From Bostrychus sinensis (taxonomy: Eukaryota; Chordata; Actinopteri; Gobiiformes; Eleotridae), in the NCBI GenBank assembly GCA_020698575.1, contig CM036247.1, positions 9,631,756 through 9,695,755 on the forward strand: 64,000 bases of DNA, given 5' to 3'. A program made the position numbers and the translations under genes. Below are positions 11,200 to 23,620 of the stretch, in pieces (position 1 is the stretch's first letter; the number at the start of each line of letters is the position of its first letter). Under the pieces are notes generated by a model. That model worked only from the letters and a program-made list of their open reading frames with translations. It searched no databases and was not told where the DNA came from.

Positions 11200-12900
11200 G
11201 ATTGGAGTTCAGTGTTTTTGTGTGTGTAGGTAGGCTGTCATAAAGCAAGGCAGGTGTAATGGTAGCGTGATGATGACAGCCCCCCCCCAAAACGGGATGG
11301 CCCACCTGAGTCTTGAGTATAGTGGGGAGGATGTGACGAGGGGACTCTTGGGGATGTCTAGGAAGTAGATGGGCAAAAAAAAAAAAAAAAAAAAAGCGGT
11401 GCGTTTGATGCTCCATGGTACAAGTGTCACTGTTTTGGCTAGAAAGATCATTCCACCCCCCTTTCTCTTCTTCCTTCATACTACCACTATACTCTCAGCT
11501 AATAGGTTGTGGTAGTAAAATGAGCGCTAATGGACAAGATGGGATGGACTCCTGGAACATTTTCCGAACTCTACAACACAGTGTCCCACTTAAGGGCAGA
11601 AATGATTCATCTCGGACGGACCGTGGGCACTAAGTGAGGAAACGCAGGGCTAGGCCAGTCACCATCTGTGGCACTATTTTGTAAATGCGTTGTTATGTTT
11701 TTTTGAATGTGTTTTGGAAGACAGCAGGCCATGCTTTTTTAGAGGGAAAGAGAGGTAGAATATAAGGAGTGAAACAAGAGAAGTGCACGTAACAGAGTAA
11801 CTGGGTGTCATGTGATTAGGAGAGGATAAGTGTGGGGAGGAAGCAGGCCAAAGCTAACATCTCGGGCTAAAAAAGAAAACACAGACTTTGGCTAGAGCTT
11901 TTTGAAGCTAATGCTGCAAAAATAACTGGGTGGAAAGGGATCGTAAGCATCATGGTGGTATCAAGTGTTCCCCTGAAATGCTTGCTCATAGTTTTTGCAT
12001 CCAACAGACCATGAAGGGCTTGAGAGATATACTTCAAAGATTGGATTTCGTTCAGGCAAAGTGGTGATGATGTATTCCCAAAGCAAAATAACACTGGAGC
12101 AGCCAAAACTAAAGACAAATAGCAAGGACTTCTGCCAGGGCTGCACATATAATACAGGGAAGTTAAATGGATGGAAAGCAGTGTTTTTTAGCATTGAGTG
12201 AAATGCTTGGACAGCTGTCAAAGCATGCAGTCATTTCGTATACATGGGTGACATTTTTGAAGGTTTGGGTTGTTTCAGGACAAAATGGGGAAGATGTCTT
12301 TCTTTCCCAAGAAAAGTTTTAGAGTTATCTTTGGAGCTGCCAGAACAAAAGTATCCATTGTTCTAAACTCAAAGCATCAGATTTAAGTGCATGAAAACTG
12401 TTGTCAGTCAGTACAAAGTGTTGCTGACATGCACAATCTCCCACCTTTTGCATCAATCAGATATCTAGTACTCATGTATAAGTGGCATTCTTTAGATGTT
12501 GGCATCTTTACTTTGATAACAAAGAGCATACACATTTTAGCATGATCTTCAAAGCCTAAATGGCCTTCTTTTGTAGATTAAACAGGAGCTATGCATTTGC
12601 CAACAAAACTTTCCACAGTACCTTTGTATTAGCCACAACTAAGATAATGCAGCTTTTTCAGGGCTTCAAATCCAAGACTACTATCTGAGTGAATGGAAAT
12701 TTTGTCAGTGCAAATGCTTGTCTATACATTTTTACAGTTTGTAAAGGTACCATTTAACTGTGATATTTCTCAGTGCTTGCATTGGCTTCAGGCAATGACA
12801 AAACTATGCATTTGCAAGCTTAAAGACCATTGTTGTCTAGCATTGTGTGAGTCTTGGTATTATAATGAAAGGTATAGCACTTAACCTAAAGCAAATAGCA
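11200..12900. other. Intronic sequence with homopolymers, no gene
   Basis: Contains a C9 run at about 11281 and an A21 run at 11375-11395. Frames here (for example 11108-11479 minus) run through the homopolymers and are not credible. The remainder, to 12900, shows no recognised feature. Confidence 0.5.
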
Positions 12901-12914
12901 CATTCATAGTAGTG

Positions 12915-13385
12915 TTTTAGTCAAGACCGTACTGATCAAGACCAAGACCATTTTGAGTCCAGGGTGAGCTGAGACCATGACAAGGCTGAGACTTTGAGGG
13001 TTTGAGACCAGGTTGAGACCAAACCCTGTGTTCGAACACTAAGTAAATAAAGTATGAAGAATTATTATAGTTCTAATTAGATCATTAAAATAATGATCTA
13101 ATGCAACAGACTCTACAAAGAGACTTATTTTCTTTGTTCTTTTGATGCGGAACACAGATTACTCCAAAATTATGAAAAGTAGCATTTTCTTATAATGTCT
13201 GGCCTCTCAGAGACCGCCACATCCAAGACTGAGACAAGACCGAGTAAAACTAGTTTTGAGACCAAGCCCAAGACCGAGTTAAACTGTAGCCAAGACCGAG
13301 ATAAGACAAAGACCGTAAAAAAAAAGGGTCTCAAGAACAAGAGCGGTCTCAGGGGCTTTAAAACTAATTCATATTAACTCTAGAT
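12915..13385. repeat. GAGACCAAGACC-rich degenerate element
   Basis: Repeated agaccaagacc, gaccgag and gagacca motifs at both ends (12925-13025 and 13200-13360) around a unique AT-rich centre. This is typical of a short fish transposon with subterminal repeats. The exact ends are unclear. The 60-codon frame at 13195 is a translation of this repeat. Confidence 0.55.
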
Positions 13386-13399
13386 CAGGTGCACAAGAC

Positions 13400-14220
13400 A
13401 ATGCAACCATTTTTGCAACTATTGCTAGATATCCTTTTCATGGTTTGGGCTTTGACTTCCTTTCAGACTAAAAACCTAACCTTAAAACAGTTTATGTTGT
13501 AAATTTGATACTACTATCCATCTTCAAACCTCCTCGCTGGGTTGCAAGGGCAGCAGTCTAAGCATGGACGGCCAAACTCTTTACAGACACTTCCTTCAGC
13601 TCTTCTGAAATTGGACCCTTTTTTTTTTTTTTTTTTTTTTTTTTGTCCTGGAAGTACCACATATAACATTGTCAGTGTATTTGCTTTTAACAGGGTAGAA
13701 GTCATTGAGCATATATACAACCAAACACTGTCTGCCAGGCTCAATAAGTCAGCATTTCCATTATGTTAAAAATGAGAGTGCCTACTTTGTAAAACCTTTT
13801 CTTATATGTTCCTGGAGCCCGGAGTATCAGTTGTAAGCAGTTTATCCTAAGCAGCTCCTCATCTGAGAACTGTCTGATTGGGTTTGGAGCAGCCAGGCCC
13901 CTCTCACTTCCACTGGAGGTTTCCTGGCCTGTAATCAGATTGTGCAAAGTGAGCAGCTCGGGCATGTTAGCTGGCTTTGTGTGTTTTTGTAAAAAAAAAA
14001 AAAAAAAAAAGTGGTTGAGTATTTGAAAGTAAAGGTTATCTGTGTGCTGTACTTACATCACCTTGTTGTTTTTGTCATGCTCCTCTTGTAGTTTAACCTC
14101 TGAGTTGTGTTTGGCTTGTTCTGTTTACAACAACCACCTACCAATAAAGTCTCTGGCAGCTGGGAGTAAAAGGCCACAACCAACCGCATTGTTTTCTCTT
14201 TCGGTACACATGCACTTTTG
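13400..14220. other. Intronic sequence with poly-T and poly-A runs
   Basis: T26 at about 13619-13644 and A20 at about 13991-14010, possible retroposon tails of undefined elements. No gene seen. Confidence 0.4.
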
Positions 14221-14221
14221 C

Positions 14222-15150
14222 AGAGGCGGTAGAAATGTGTACTTGGGTAAAAGTATTGTTACTTATTGAAGCACTCAACTCAATTTAGTTTTAGTTTAGT
14301 TTAGACAACCACAACAACTATCTATTAAATCTATGATAAATACAACAGCAGCTGATTATACTACAAAATACTACTATTGCTACTGCTAGTACAACTACAA
14401 CATATTACTACTTCTACTGCAACACTGACTACTGATGTGACCACTACAGCTAATACTGATAAAGTTCTCAAAAGCCTTATTTGAATAAAAGTAATGTTTA
14501 TTATGTTACACAAGTAAATTAATTCAAAAAAGTACTAAATGTTAAGTGCAAATTACTTCTGGAAGTTTTTTAGCAACAACCTTGACTACACAGATCTACT
14601 GTGGTATTACTAGTACTTCCTCTAATTACTACTAATACTACTGCTTCTACCACAATGATGTCTGCTACGACTGCTATTACTACAACTTCCACTGCCACTT
14701 CTACTTCAACTAACTGCCACTTACTGCCAGTATTACTACTACAACCTTCATTGTTAATACTACTACTATTACCATTACTACTACTACTCCTGCTACCTTT
14801 ACTCTGCTATTACCACTACGTCTACTGCTTCTAATACTACTATTATATCAGCCTTTTCTACATGCTACTACTGCTATTACCACTACTAGTACTACTACAA
14901 CTACTCCTACTACTGCTACTACTACTACTGCTATTATAATCACTTCTACTGCTTCTACTACTACATCACCATTTACTATTTGCTACTACTGCTTTTACCA
15001 CCACCACCACTACTACTACTACTATAACCACTTCTACTTCTACTATCCTACTATTACTACCTACTTTTGCCACTGATCTTTTTATGTAGTAGTGAAAGTA
15101 GCATTTTTTGACCCAAGTAGCACCCATTGTTGTAGAAAATGTACTCAGAA
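14222..15150. repeat. Short transposon carrying a degenerate (ACT)n array
   Basis: The left edge cagaggcggtagaaatgtgt acttgggtaaaagta is the terminal sequence of a teleost MITE family (compare the reverse complement at 16140-16190). The interior, 14380-15065, is an imperfect ACT trinucleotide array on the + strand. The right side includes gtagcattttttgacccaag and actcagaaatgc. Frames across it are low-complexity Thr/Leu/Ser artefacts. Confidence 0.65.
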
Positions 15151-15394
15151 ATGCATTACTTGGCTAAAGGTATCTATTTACCTTCTTCCCACCTCGACAC
15201 TTTGGACAGCTCACAGTTTCCCCAGAGCTGGAGTAAATGGCTGAGTGAGTGATTCATATCAAGTAGCGACCAAATGAAATGTTTGCCTAAGTGGTACTTT
15301 CATTAATGAGTGAACGGTGGATGCCCAATTAGACCTGGAAACTGCAGTCAGTTTGTGCCGTAGTGTTATTCCTGTTGTAGAGTGGACTTAGAGC

Positions 15395-15420
15395 AGCAGC
15401 AGCATCAGCAGCAGCAGCCC
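15395..15420 (+). repeat. Short imperfect CAG/AGC run
   Basis: Interrupted agcagcagcagcatcagcag then cagcagc, about 9 units, too short and interrupted to be notable. Confidence 0.8.
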
Positions 15421-15699
15421 GGATGTTCAAAGAGCTGGAGTCATTGTCAGAGCAATTCAAGGCTTAGTCATGATTATGAACAATTTTAGATTTGCCCTTG
15501 TCTGACATTTGAAAAGAGCATGTTTTATTGATTTAGTCAATTTGGAGCTCATGTACTTTTGATTAAGGCCAACTGGAAAACAAGTGGTTTATAATGGGAG
15601 ACACTCAACTCATGGGGAAAAAAAATAAATGCCTAATGTTCTGTTGAGGCTTATGTGTACTTTTTACTTTCTACAGCTTGTAACATTAATTTATAGGCA

Positions 15700-16192
15700 T
15701 AGAAAGTAACTAATACTTTCTATATTTTCTAAAACATACTTTTACTTGAGTAAGGTTATACTTTTACTTAAGTCATTATTTAAAGTATTTGAATGTTTAA
15801 TGTTGGTTGGTAAACATTAGCAGTAGTTGTAGCAGTAGTAGTAGTGGTAGTAGTAGTAGGTAGTAGTAGCAGTAGCAGTAGTAGTGGGGGTAGCAGTGGT
15901 AGCAGTAGTAGTAGCAGCAACAGTGGTAGTAGTTGTAGTAGTAGTGTTAGCAGTAGTAGCAGCAGTAGTGGTAGCAGTAGTAGTAGCACCACTAGTAGCA
16001 GTAGTAGCAGTAGTAGTTGTAGTAAACTCATAGTGCAACTGAAAAAAAAAAAAAAACTTTGTTCTTAAGTAAACTTTGCATTCACTACTTTTTCTTTTTT
16101 ATACAAGTAATGATTTTCTTAACCTCTACTCTAATGGGATTATTTTGAAGTAACAATACCTTTACTTAAGTACTTCTTCCACCTCTGTACAT
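15700..16192. repeat. Inverted copy of the AGT-bearing short transposon
   Basis: Contains cttttacttgagtaagg at the left, an AGT/AGC array at 15816-16024 and, at the right, aagtaacaatacctttactt then aagtacttcttccacctctg. This is the opposite orientation to the element at 14222, and the trinucleotide on the + strand is accordingly AGT instead of ACT. Confidence 0.65.
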
Positions 16193-16899
16193 TTACAGTA
16201 AACCTCATCCAATTAGCCCTCGGGCAGAGACAAAAGACTGGCTCTCAGACACTGGAACAAAGTGGTGTGAATGTGAATAATGCTTATGGGCAGTGGACAG
16301 AGTTTTGGCTGCTGTGGATTGTGCTGCCTTAAAATACAATGCAGCTATTGTTTTGACTCAGAATAGTTATGCAAACTACCCAAATTCATACAATACAAAT
16401 TCATACAATACAAAAATTCATTTTGATACCTGTATTTCCCCACATAGCATTGCCTGGTCTAAAGTTACACCATAACATACTTTCAAATGGCTGCCAATGT
16501 ATAGTGTTTTTCCACCAACACTGACACTCAAAGGGCTGTACATAAAGATCATAATCATTAACCCTGACTTTACTCCAAGAGCACAAAGAAGCACGTCATT
16601 ATACGTACGTCTCTTGAAAGGCGCAATTTTACACCAAGGGCATCAGAACTGTTGCTGCTCCACTGCTCGTGTCGATCTCTACTCACCGTCTAAACACATA
16701 GTTGTGGCCACTGAGCCTCATGCCTTCTCCTTCTTAATGTTCCCCCAGTAAAATGGCCGCTTGTTGTGGTAATTTAGATGATATTTCTACCCCTCAAGAA
16801 TGAACTTCTCGATGTACTTCTTGATGATTTTTACTTTAGTGCTTGGCCTTTATTTTCAAAGTGTAGCTTGCTCAGGGACGCTTTAATGAAAACACTGGG

Positions 16900-17470
16900 A
16901 AGATTGAACTGCCAACTACTGTTACAACTACTACTTCTGCTACTACTACAATGTACTGCTTCTGCTATTACAATTTGTACTTCTTCTACAACTCTTGCCA
17001 ATTCTTCTTTCCTTTCAACTTTTTTCTTCTGGGGTCACCACAGCAAATCATCTGCCTTTTAGTGTGCATAATAATTAGGCATATGTTTTTTTTTTTTTTC
17101 ATCTTTTATTTAACTAGGAAATAATTAAAAATGAAAATAATAATAATCCACTGAGCTTGACAGTCTATTTTCCAAGGATGTCCTGGCTGTCCAAGATGAG
17201 GCAGCAGTACAGACAAAGTGCAGACTACAAGCAGGAATTAGCAATTTGACAGATATACAACATATTTACTTTATTGTTTTTTTTGCCGGATGCCCTTCCT
17301 GACACAATCCTTTCATTTATCTGGGCTTAGAACTGGCACAAAGAGTACTACACTTGCTTGTGACCTTCTGTGGCTGGATTATCTACTATTATTACCATTA
17401 CTAACTGCTGCTACTGCTACTCCTAGTACTACTAATACAACTGCATGTACTACTATTAACACTAGTTGAA
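16900..17470. repeat. Mixed repeats: ACT runs and a GCCGGATGCCCTTCCTGACAC family copy
   Basis: Short ACT-rich runs at 16910-17000 and 17385-17460. At 17284-17383 is the teleost repeat gccggatgcccttcctgaca then ggcttagaactggcacaaag, also present at 41285-41395 and reversed at 38485-38620 and 54725-54830. A TTTATTTAACTAGG LINE-like fragment lies at 17100-17280. Confidence 0.6.
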
Positions 17471-17479
17471 TATCTCAAA

Positions 17480-18284
17480 CAGTAGATGCCTGAACTACAA
17501 CTTTTTATTCATTAAAGCATAAAGCAGACTCTGGAGTTTTACTAAAACTTGATGAATGTCTAAAACTAGAAGCCTAGGCTAAATATACAGCATTTTCCAT
17601 ATTTGAAGTATAGGAACTGACAGCACAGTTAAATTGATAGGAGAGAGCCTGATACCATGACCCCTCAGTGGAAAAAAAAAGCTCTCATTTACAACTTTAA
17701 ACAGACTTGCAAACTCTTTTTCTCTTTTTCTTCTTTCCTTTAGCCATTTAGTGTCAACTCAGCTTGCAGCAAATGAGCACAGTGCAGCCTCCGCTCTATG
17801 AGAAAGTTTAAAAAGTTATCTCTGGTTAGTGAAGACTTTTCATCCTCAAGTTTCAGGGAGCGATGACAGGTCTTCTTAAACAGGAAGAGCAGGAGAGTGT
17901 AAGCTGAAGTGACTGCAGTGATGGCTTTGCTGTTTTCTCTAGTGACCGAAGGCAGTCCTCCTGAAGCCGGTACTGCTGGGAGACCGGCCAACGTAGCCAT
18001 TTATTCTGTTGCAATCCAATCAAAAGCAATGGGCAGTTATGCTTTTAGGGACATTGGAAGTCTGAGTAACTTTTGGCCAGGACTTTTTCTGCTTACATGA
18101 TGTCTATAGCGCCTTACTTTGCCCCAGTTATATATATTTTAAATTGTCATCTTGCAATATTACCAATAAATGCTGAAGTAGTAAATATGTAATAACATCT
18201 TAGCATCTTATAAGTGGACTTTTTTTTTATTTTGTTGAGGCACTAGCTGTAACTGTGGCAAGGATTATGTTATGATTGCAAGAC
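17480..18284. other. Intronic sequence, nothing recognised
   Basis: 17700-18100 is less AT-rich and repeat-poor, but no exon is supported. Frames at 17740-18100 on both strands show no known motif. Confidence 0.4.
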
Positions 18285-18659
18285 CAGTGATTCTCAAACT
18301 GTTCACACAAGTACGACCTCAGAAAATATTTGGCTTTCCAAGAAAGCTAAATCTTGTCTAACCTAGGACTAAACCAAGCGATAAAATAGGGATTAACACC
18401 GAACTTTGCATTACTAAATAAGGACAAAATCAGGACTAAACCACGTTTAAATCCAAAACAAGACTATGCCTAAATCAAGACAAAGCAGTGGTCTAAACTT
18501 CAAATTTGAGCCAAACCCAAAGCAGGTCTAAAACAGGAATTAAAATGGCTCAAAATTAAACTAAAGCAGGACTTCAACCACAAAAGACTCCTCTTGAGTG
18601 CCATCACAAGAAATCAGTGTACCACCCGTGATACCTGTACCACAGTTTGAGAACCACAC
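18285..18659. mobile_element. Short transposon with TTCTCAAACTG inverted ends and GGACTAAACCAGG motifs
   Basis: Left end CAGTGATTCTCAAACTGT and right end ACCACAGTTTGAGAACCACA are inverted repeats. The interior carries degenerate aggactaaaccaag, gacaaaatcaggactaaacc and similar motifs. These are the reverse complement of the TTTAGTCCTGG units forming the arrays at 22210 and 28552, so it is a compact member of the same family. A target duplication is not clear. Confidence 0.7.
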
Positions 18660-18837
18660 CTTAGAAGGGCATTGGTCAAACTTAGCTTTCAAGACATAAA
18701 GCTGCACTATGCAACCTTTTACCATAAAAAAGCCCAGCCGTAGATTGAAAAACAGTAGATACCCTTAACATAGTCAAATTTTGGGGTTTCTTATTTTTAT
18801 ATAATCCATGGGGGTATCTTTTTGATACTATTTGAGA

Positions 18838-19530
18838 TCCAGCAAGATGTAGTGATTTATTTATTTGTTTTGTTTTGTTTTATTTGTATTTATTTTATTC
18901 AATCTATTTTTTCATTTTATATATATTTTTTAATATATAGCCACTTTAAACCTTTTTTTCTCTAAATTTTTAGTTATTTTTGAATTTAGTTTTATAAAAA
19001 TAATATTGGTGTCAAAAATATTCAAGTAAACACCACATTATATCACTTATTTACTCTCAATTCTCAATTTAAATATGCATCATTTATATTAATATGCATG
19101 TAGCAACAGTATAATTTAAAGTGCAGTTTTAGACTATAGGGGAAAATTAGACCATGGTGCACCGCTATAATCACTGTAAGTTGAGTTTAAGTTAAGTTTA
19201 AGTTTATTTGTCATGTACATACAAGTACAAAGTACCATAAGCAATGAAATAAGATGTGCCCTGGCGCTCTCTCCTAAAAAAAGAATAATATCTGGCAATA
19301 AAATTGACATAAAAAAATAATAAAATCAATAAATATACAATGTAATACAATATACAATGCAATCAATTCACTATTTACAACACTGAAATTTGCTTTTTAG
19401 TTTCTGTCATTTAGTATGTGCAAAGCCTAGTTGTAAAGTGTTGTTTCGAATCAGGCAGGCGTTGCTAACTTCGTGGTCCCAAGAAGTTCCCACATCTAGA
19501 GTTTTCATGGAGTCCAGAGTGTGATTGAGA
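18838..19530. other. Low-complexity AT-rich sequence and a LINE-like fragment
   Basis: T/A-rich to about 19100. At 19196-19290 is aagtttatttgtcatgtaca tacaagtacaaag, resembling a common teleost retroposon terminus. Confidence 0.4.
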
Positions 19531-20400
19531 GTTGTCAAGAAGAAGAGGTGGACAGCCGAGATTATGATTATTATGTTGTCAGTCAATGTATCCTGTCTAT
19601 ATCTGAGATTTAGTTCAGCTTTTGTTGCTCGTCTCTCTGCGCAAACTGTGTTATCTGCAGCGTGCCGAACTTAAAATATCCCTGATTTATCATACGTTTT
19701 CTTTGGAGTTTCTTTTCTGCAGCTGTGATTTAGGCGGCCCTTGTGTCGCTGCTCTCTCTATCTGGGGCATCAGTCGGCTTCCTCTGCACACAGTATGTTA
19801 ATTAAGACGCCATAATATCTCCGGGCTGCTAAATGATAAAAGAAAGATAAGGCCACATAACCAAAATAACAAAATGCATTTCCATATTTTTTTTTATTTT
19901 ATTTAGCCGCTTTGCTTAATGAGAGTGACTTGCAAAGGGAGAAGTCACATTGGGTTTGTCAGGAAGCCAAGGATATGAGAAACTGTGCCAAAACTAGACT
20001 TTTATTATTATTCCAACCTAAAATAACACCTATTAAAAGGCATAGGGAAATATATCACATTCGGACAGACCTGTTTGAGGACAAAAAAACTCTCATCAAG
20101 GTTAATGGCATCTTTAATTTATATTGGGCAGGATGGTGCCAAGGTAGAGGTACAGGATTGGATAAGCAAGGGATAAAAAAATTGAATGTAGTCTTTGTAA
20201 AGTATAGAGCTTTCAAAGTCACATTGACATTTAGACATGCTAAAATACTATTATGTACAACGTAGGCTGGACTAAGGTCATGAAATCCTTTACATCCCTC
20301 TCTGATTTATAGTAATAAGTGTGAAATTACATTGTACAAAGTGCTAAATCACAGCTACATATGAGATATTGGCAAGTTGGATGAAGGTTGCCATAGTGCT
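19530..20400. other. Intronic sequence, nothing recognised
   Basis: A 117-codon + frame at 19912-20265 has no recognisable domain, low-complexity Lys/Leu bias and no splice support. Confidence 0.4.
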
Positions 20401-21271
20401 GGCTTAGTCTTTTGTACTTGTCAAAACCACTTCAGTCAACCAGTTCTGACAAATTAATGTAAAAACACATCTGATCCTCATTGCCATGCTTCACTACTGT
20501 CCAATTACAGCCAGAAAACAGTCCGCGAAATTCCCAAAAAACACCTGAACCATCCAACCACAGCTTGTTAGATGGGATGCTAATAATGTTAGAGCCAACA
20601 CTGAACTTGTTGTTTTTAGAGTAATATGAAGATGTGGACTGACAGCTTTTGAGCAGTGGCTCCAAAATAGATCATAGAACCAGATGCACTAATGAGATAT
20701 TTATTATCACCAAGAACCATTTTGGAAGATGATGTATTCGCCTTTTTTCCACAATCTTCATAGCTCTGGACTGTTGACTTTAAGTACTTAAAATGCAGCA
20801 ACTTCTTTAGGTCTTGTCACCACTTCACTGTTCCACTGGAGTCCTCCTGTTCACATACGCTGATGTTAGATGCAAAATGAAAGGGATTTTTAAGACTTTG
20901 TTCACTGTCGAAAGTAAGACATCCACACCCATAATATGTGAAAAGTGCTAAACTAAAAACAAGCCGATCCTTTCCTGCCATTACAGACTTTTTAAGTGTT
21001 GCTGCTGGTGAAAAAAATTGTCCGCGGGTTGGGCAGAGCTATGTTTTGTGAATGATAGGCTGTTTTTCCAAGTTTTGAATGACAAGTCTTTAAAACCCAC
21101 AGCCAATCACACTGAAGCCCGGCCAAATCAGCCTGCCACCAGAGGAGCGCTTCTTTCGCCGCAGCGGCACTAATTACGGTTGCGCGGTGTTTTCATACAC
21201 TGATCCACTGGTTTTTGGCAGGTTTTAAGTTGCTGTTGGGTGGATTTTGACTTTCAGACCTGGCAACCCTA
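20400..21271 (-). mobile_element. Unclassified, probably transposon-derived block with broken minus-strand frames
   Basis: The right edge agacctggcaaccctat reads on the minus strand as ATAGGGTTGCCAGGTCT, a terminus shared by several fish DNA transposons. Inside, two overlapping minus-strand frames (20616-20801, then 20432-20665) have a protein-like composition (for example KLWLDGSG and NWTVVKHGNEDQMCFY) and are offset by one frame. I recognise no domain. They could be a decayed transposase fragment or chance. Confidence 0.3.
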
Positions 21272-22205
21272 TGCCATTATGTCTGCCTTGTTAAACATCT
21301 TCTGAAAGCCAGCGCTAGAATAGCTATTTCCAACAAAAATTTCCAGACTCTTTGATCTGATGTTGACTAGTCATGTAAACTGACTAGCCAAGAGGAGCAT
21401 CTCTTACTCTCTCTAAATCTCTAAATGAAAACAAAACAAAACAAAACAATTATATGAGCATTTGATTGTCTAAAGAGGTTTTATTAAGTTGTTTCCTGAC
21501 CCTGTTGCAATGCCTCTGCTGGCCACAAGTCATTTTGATCCAGTTGGTATGCACTGGTTTTGCCTCTGTCCTTCCGTCTTGCTAATGATTTAATCCCCTC
21601 ATCCCTGAAAAGTGAAAGTCGTCTTTTGTTTTTGTTTGCGTGGCCTTGGAATAACACTTGCTGCAGCTTAAAATGTCCATTTCCATTTTTCAAAATTAGC
21701 ATTTGTTTGCAGTGCAGGCCAAGTTGCCACATTACCATCTGCCATCTAACCATTACCAAAGGGTACAAGACATGTAGCTAACAAGCACGCAAACACAAGA
21801 AGCAAAAGTAAAATCATTTGACTCCCACTACAGTCACATAGTTAAAGTCTTTATGTAATCCCAAAATCATTTATTTGTACTGGCCCATCTTTAGTTTAAG
21901 ACCAAATAAGCTTCACTCGCTAAGCTGTGTTGTTTGAGGGGGAACTAGCGAAGGAAGCTATATTTAGTCCTAACACACGCACGGCTCCATCTGCCTTTTA
22001 AGAACACTCAAACAAAGGCAGAGATTTGGAGCAGGATGAGCTGTTTCTCCTTTGGTGGATTCTTAAAGGCTCATTTTTGATATTTCAAGGTGTTGTTGTT
22101 TTGGAAAGGACAAGTGGTATATCTATATCCCAACTTTACATTGCCCTATTAAAGCTGAAATCATTGTGATGGCATCCTGTTCATAAAACAGCACTATGTA
22201 ACTTT
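21272..22205. other. Intronic sequence; 21969-22070 is repeated at 23810-23910
   Basis: No exon recognised. The last 100 bp (tcctaacacacgcacggctc to gatgagctgtttctcctttg) is a diverged direct repeat of 23810-23910, so the minisatellite between them is flanked by a duplication. Confidence 0.5.
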
Positions 22206-22209
22206 TAGC

Positions 22210-23620
22210 CATAACATTGGTTCTCAAATTGTGGTACGGGGACCACAGGTGGTACGCAGGCTTCCTCAGGGTCCACAGGAGTCCTTTCCAGGTCAAGTCC
22301 TGATTTAGTTTAATCTAGATCCAGGTTTATTCATGTTTTAGTCCTGCTTTAGCTGGCGATTCATTTTGATGTGTAGACTGGTGCTTAGTCCAGGTTTTGT
22401 CCTGTTTTAGCCTGGGTCTAGTCCGGATATAGGTAGCTTAGTCCAGGCTTTCCTGTAGTCCTGGTTTAGACCAAGTTTAGTGCTGTCTTAGTCCTGGTTT
22501 TGTCCTGTTTTAGCCTGGGTTTAGTCCAGATATAGTCCAGGCTTACCTGTAGTCCTGGTTTAGACCAAGTTTAGTGCTGTCTTAGTCCTGCTTTTGTCCT
22601 GTTTTAGCCTGGGTTTAGTCCAGATATAGTCCAGGCTTACCTGTAGTTCTGGTTTAGACCAAGTTTAGTGCTGTCTTTGTCCTGGTTTTGTCCTGTTTTA
22701 GCCTGGGTTTAGTCCAGATATAGTCCAGGCTTACCTGTAGTTCTGGTTTAGACCAAGTTTAGTGCTGTCTTTGTCCTGGTTTTGTCCTGTTTTAGCCTGG
22801 GTTTGTCCGGGTATAGGTAGTTTAGTCCAGGCTTACCTGTAGTCCTGGTTTAGACCAAGTTTAGTGCTGTCTTTGTCCTGGTTTTGTCCTGTTTTAGCCT
22901 GGGTTTAGTCCAGATATAGTCCAGGCTTACCTGTAGTCCTGGTTTAGACCAAGTTTAGTGCTGTCTTAGTCCTGGTTTTGTCTTGTTTTAGCCTGGGTTT
23001 AGTCCATATATAGTCCAGGCTTACCTGTAGTTCTGGTTTAGACCAAGTTTAGTGCTGTCTTTGTCCTGGTTTTATCCTGTTTTAGCCTGGATTTAGTCCA
23101 GGTATAGGTAGTTTTGTTCAGGTTTACCAGTAGTTCTGGTTTAGCCGACGTTTAGTGCTGTTTTAGTCCTGCTTTATCCCAGGTCTGGTTCTGTTTTAGT
23201 CATGGTTTACCTCACATTTAGTCCAGTTTTAGTTCTTGTTTTGTCCAGATTTAGTCCAGTTTTAGTCCTTCTTTAGCCCAGATTTAGTCCTTTTTTAGTC
23301 CTTGTTTAGCCCAGATTTAGTCCTGTTTTTGTCCTTGTTTAGCCCAGATTTAGTCCTGTTTTAGTCTTTATTTAGTCCAAATTTAGCCCAATTTTAATTC
23401 TTGTTTAGCCCAGATTTAGACCTGTTTTTGTTCTTGTTTAGCCCAAATTTAGTCCTGTTTTAGACCTTGTTTAGTTCAGATTTAGTTTTGTTTTAGTTCT
23501 TGTTTAATCCAGATTTAGTCTTCTTTTAGTCCTTGTTTAGTGCAGATTTAGACCTGGTTTAGTCTCTGTTTTATCCTTATTTAGTTGTGCTTATTTTTGT
23601 TCTTTAATGCTACTTTAAAA
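22210..23620 (+). repeat. Hierarchical minisatellite inside a short transposon
   Basis: Starts with the transposon terminus attggttctcaaattgtggt then acggggaccacaggtggtac, then runs into tandem TTTAGTCCTGG-like units. From about 22380 to 23150 they form a higher-order unit of 94-95 bp, marked by aggcttacctgtagt at about 22446, 22541, 22635, 22729, 22831, 22925, 23020 and 23121. Two of the seven intervals are longer (101-102 bp) owing to an extra gtataggtag segment. From 23200 the array shifts to a shorter unit (gtttagcccagatttagtcc). It ends at T16 near 23629. Confidence 0.9.

Noticed and set aside
14601..16068. Leu-, Thr- and Ser-rich frames around the trinucleotide arrays
   Set aside because: Artefacts of ACT/AGT repeats read in different frames.
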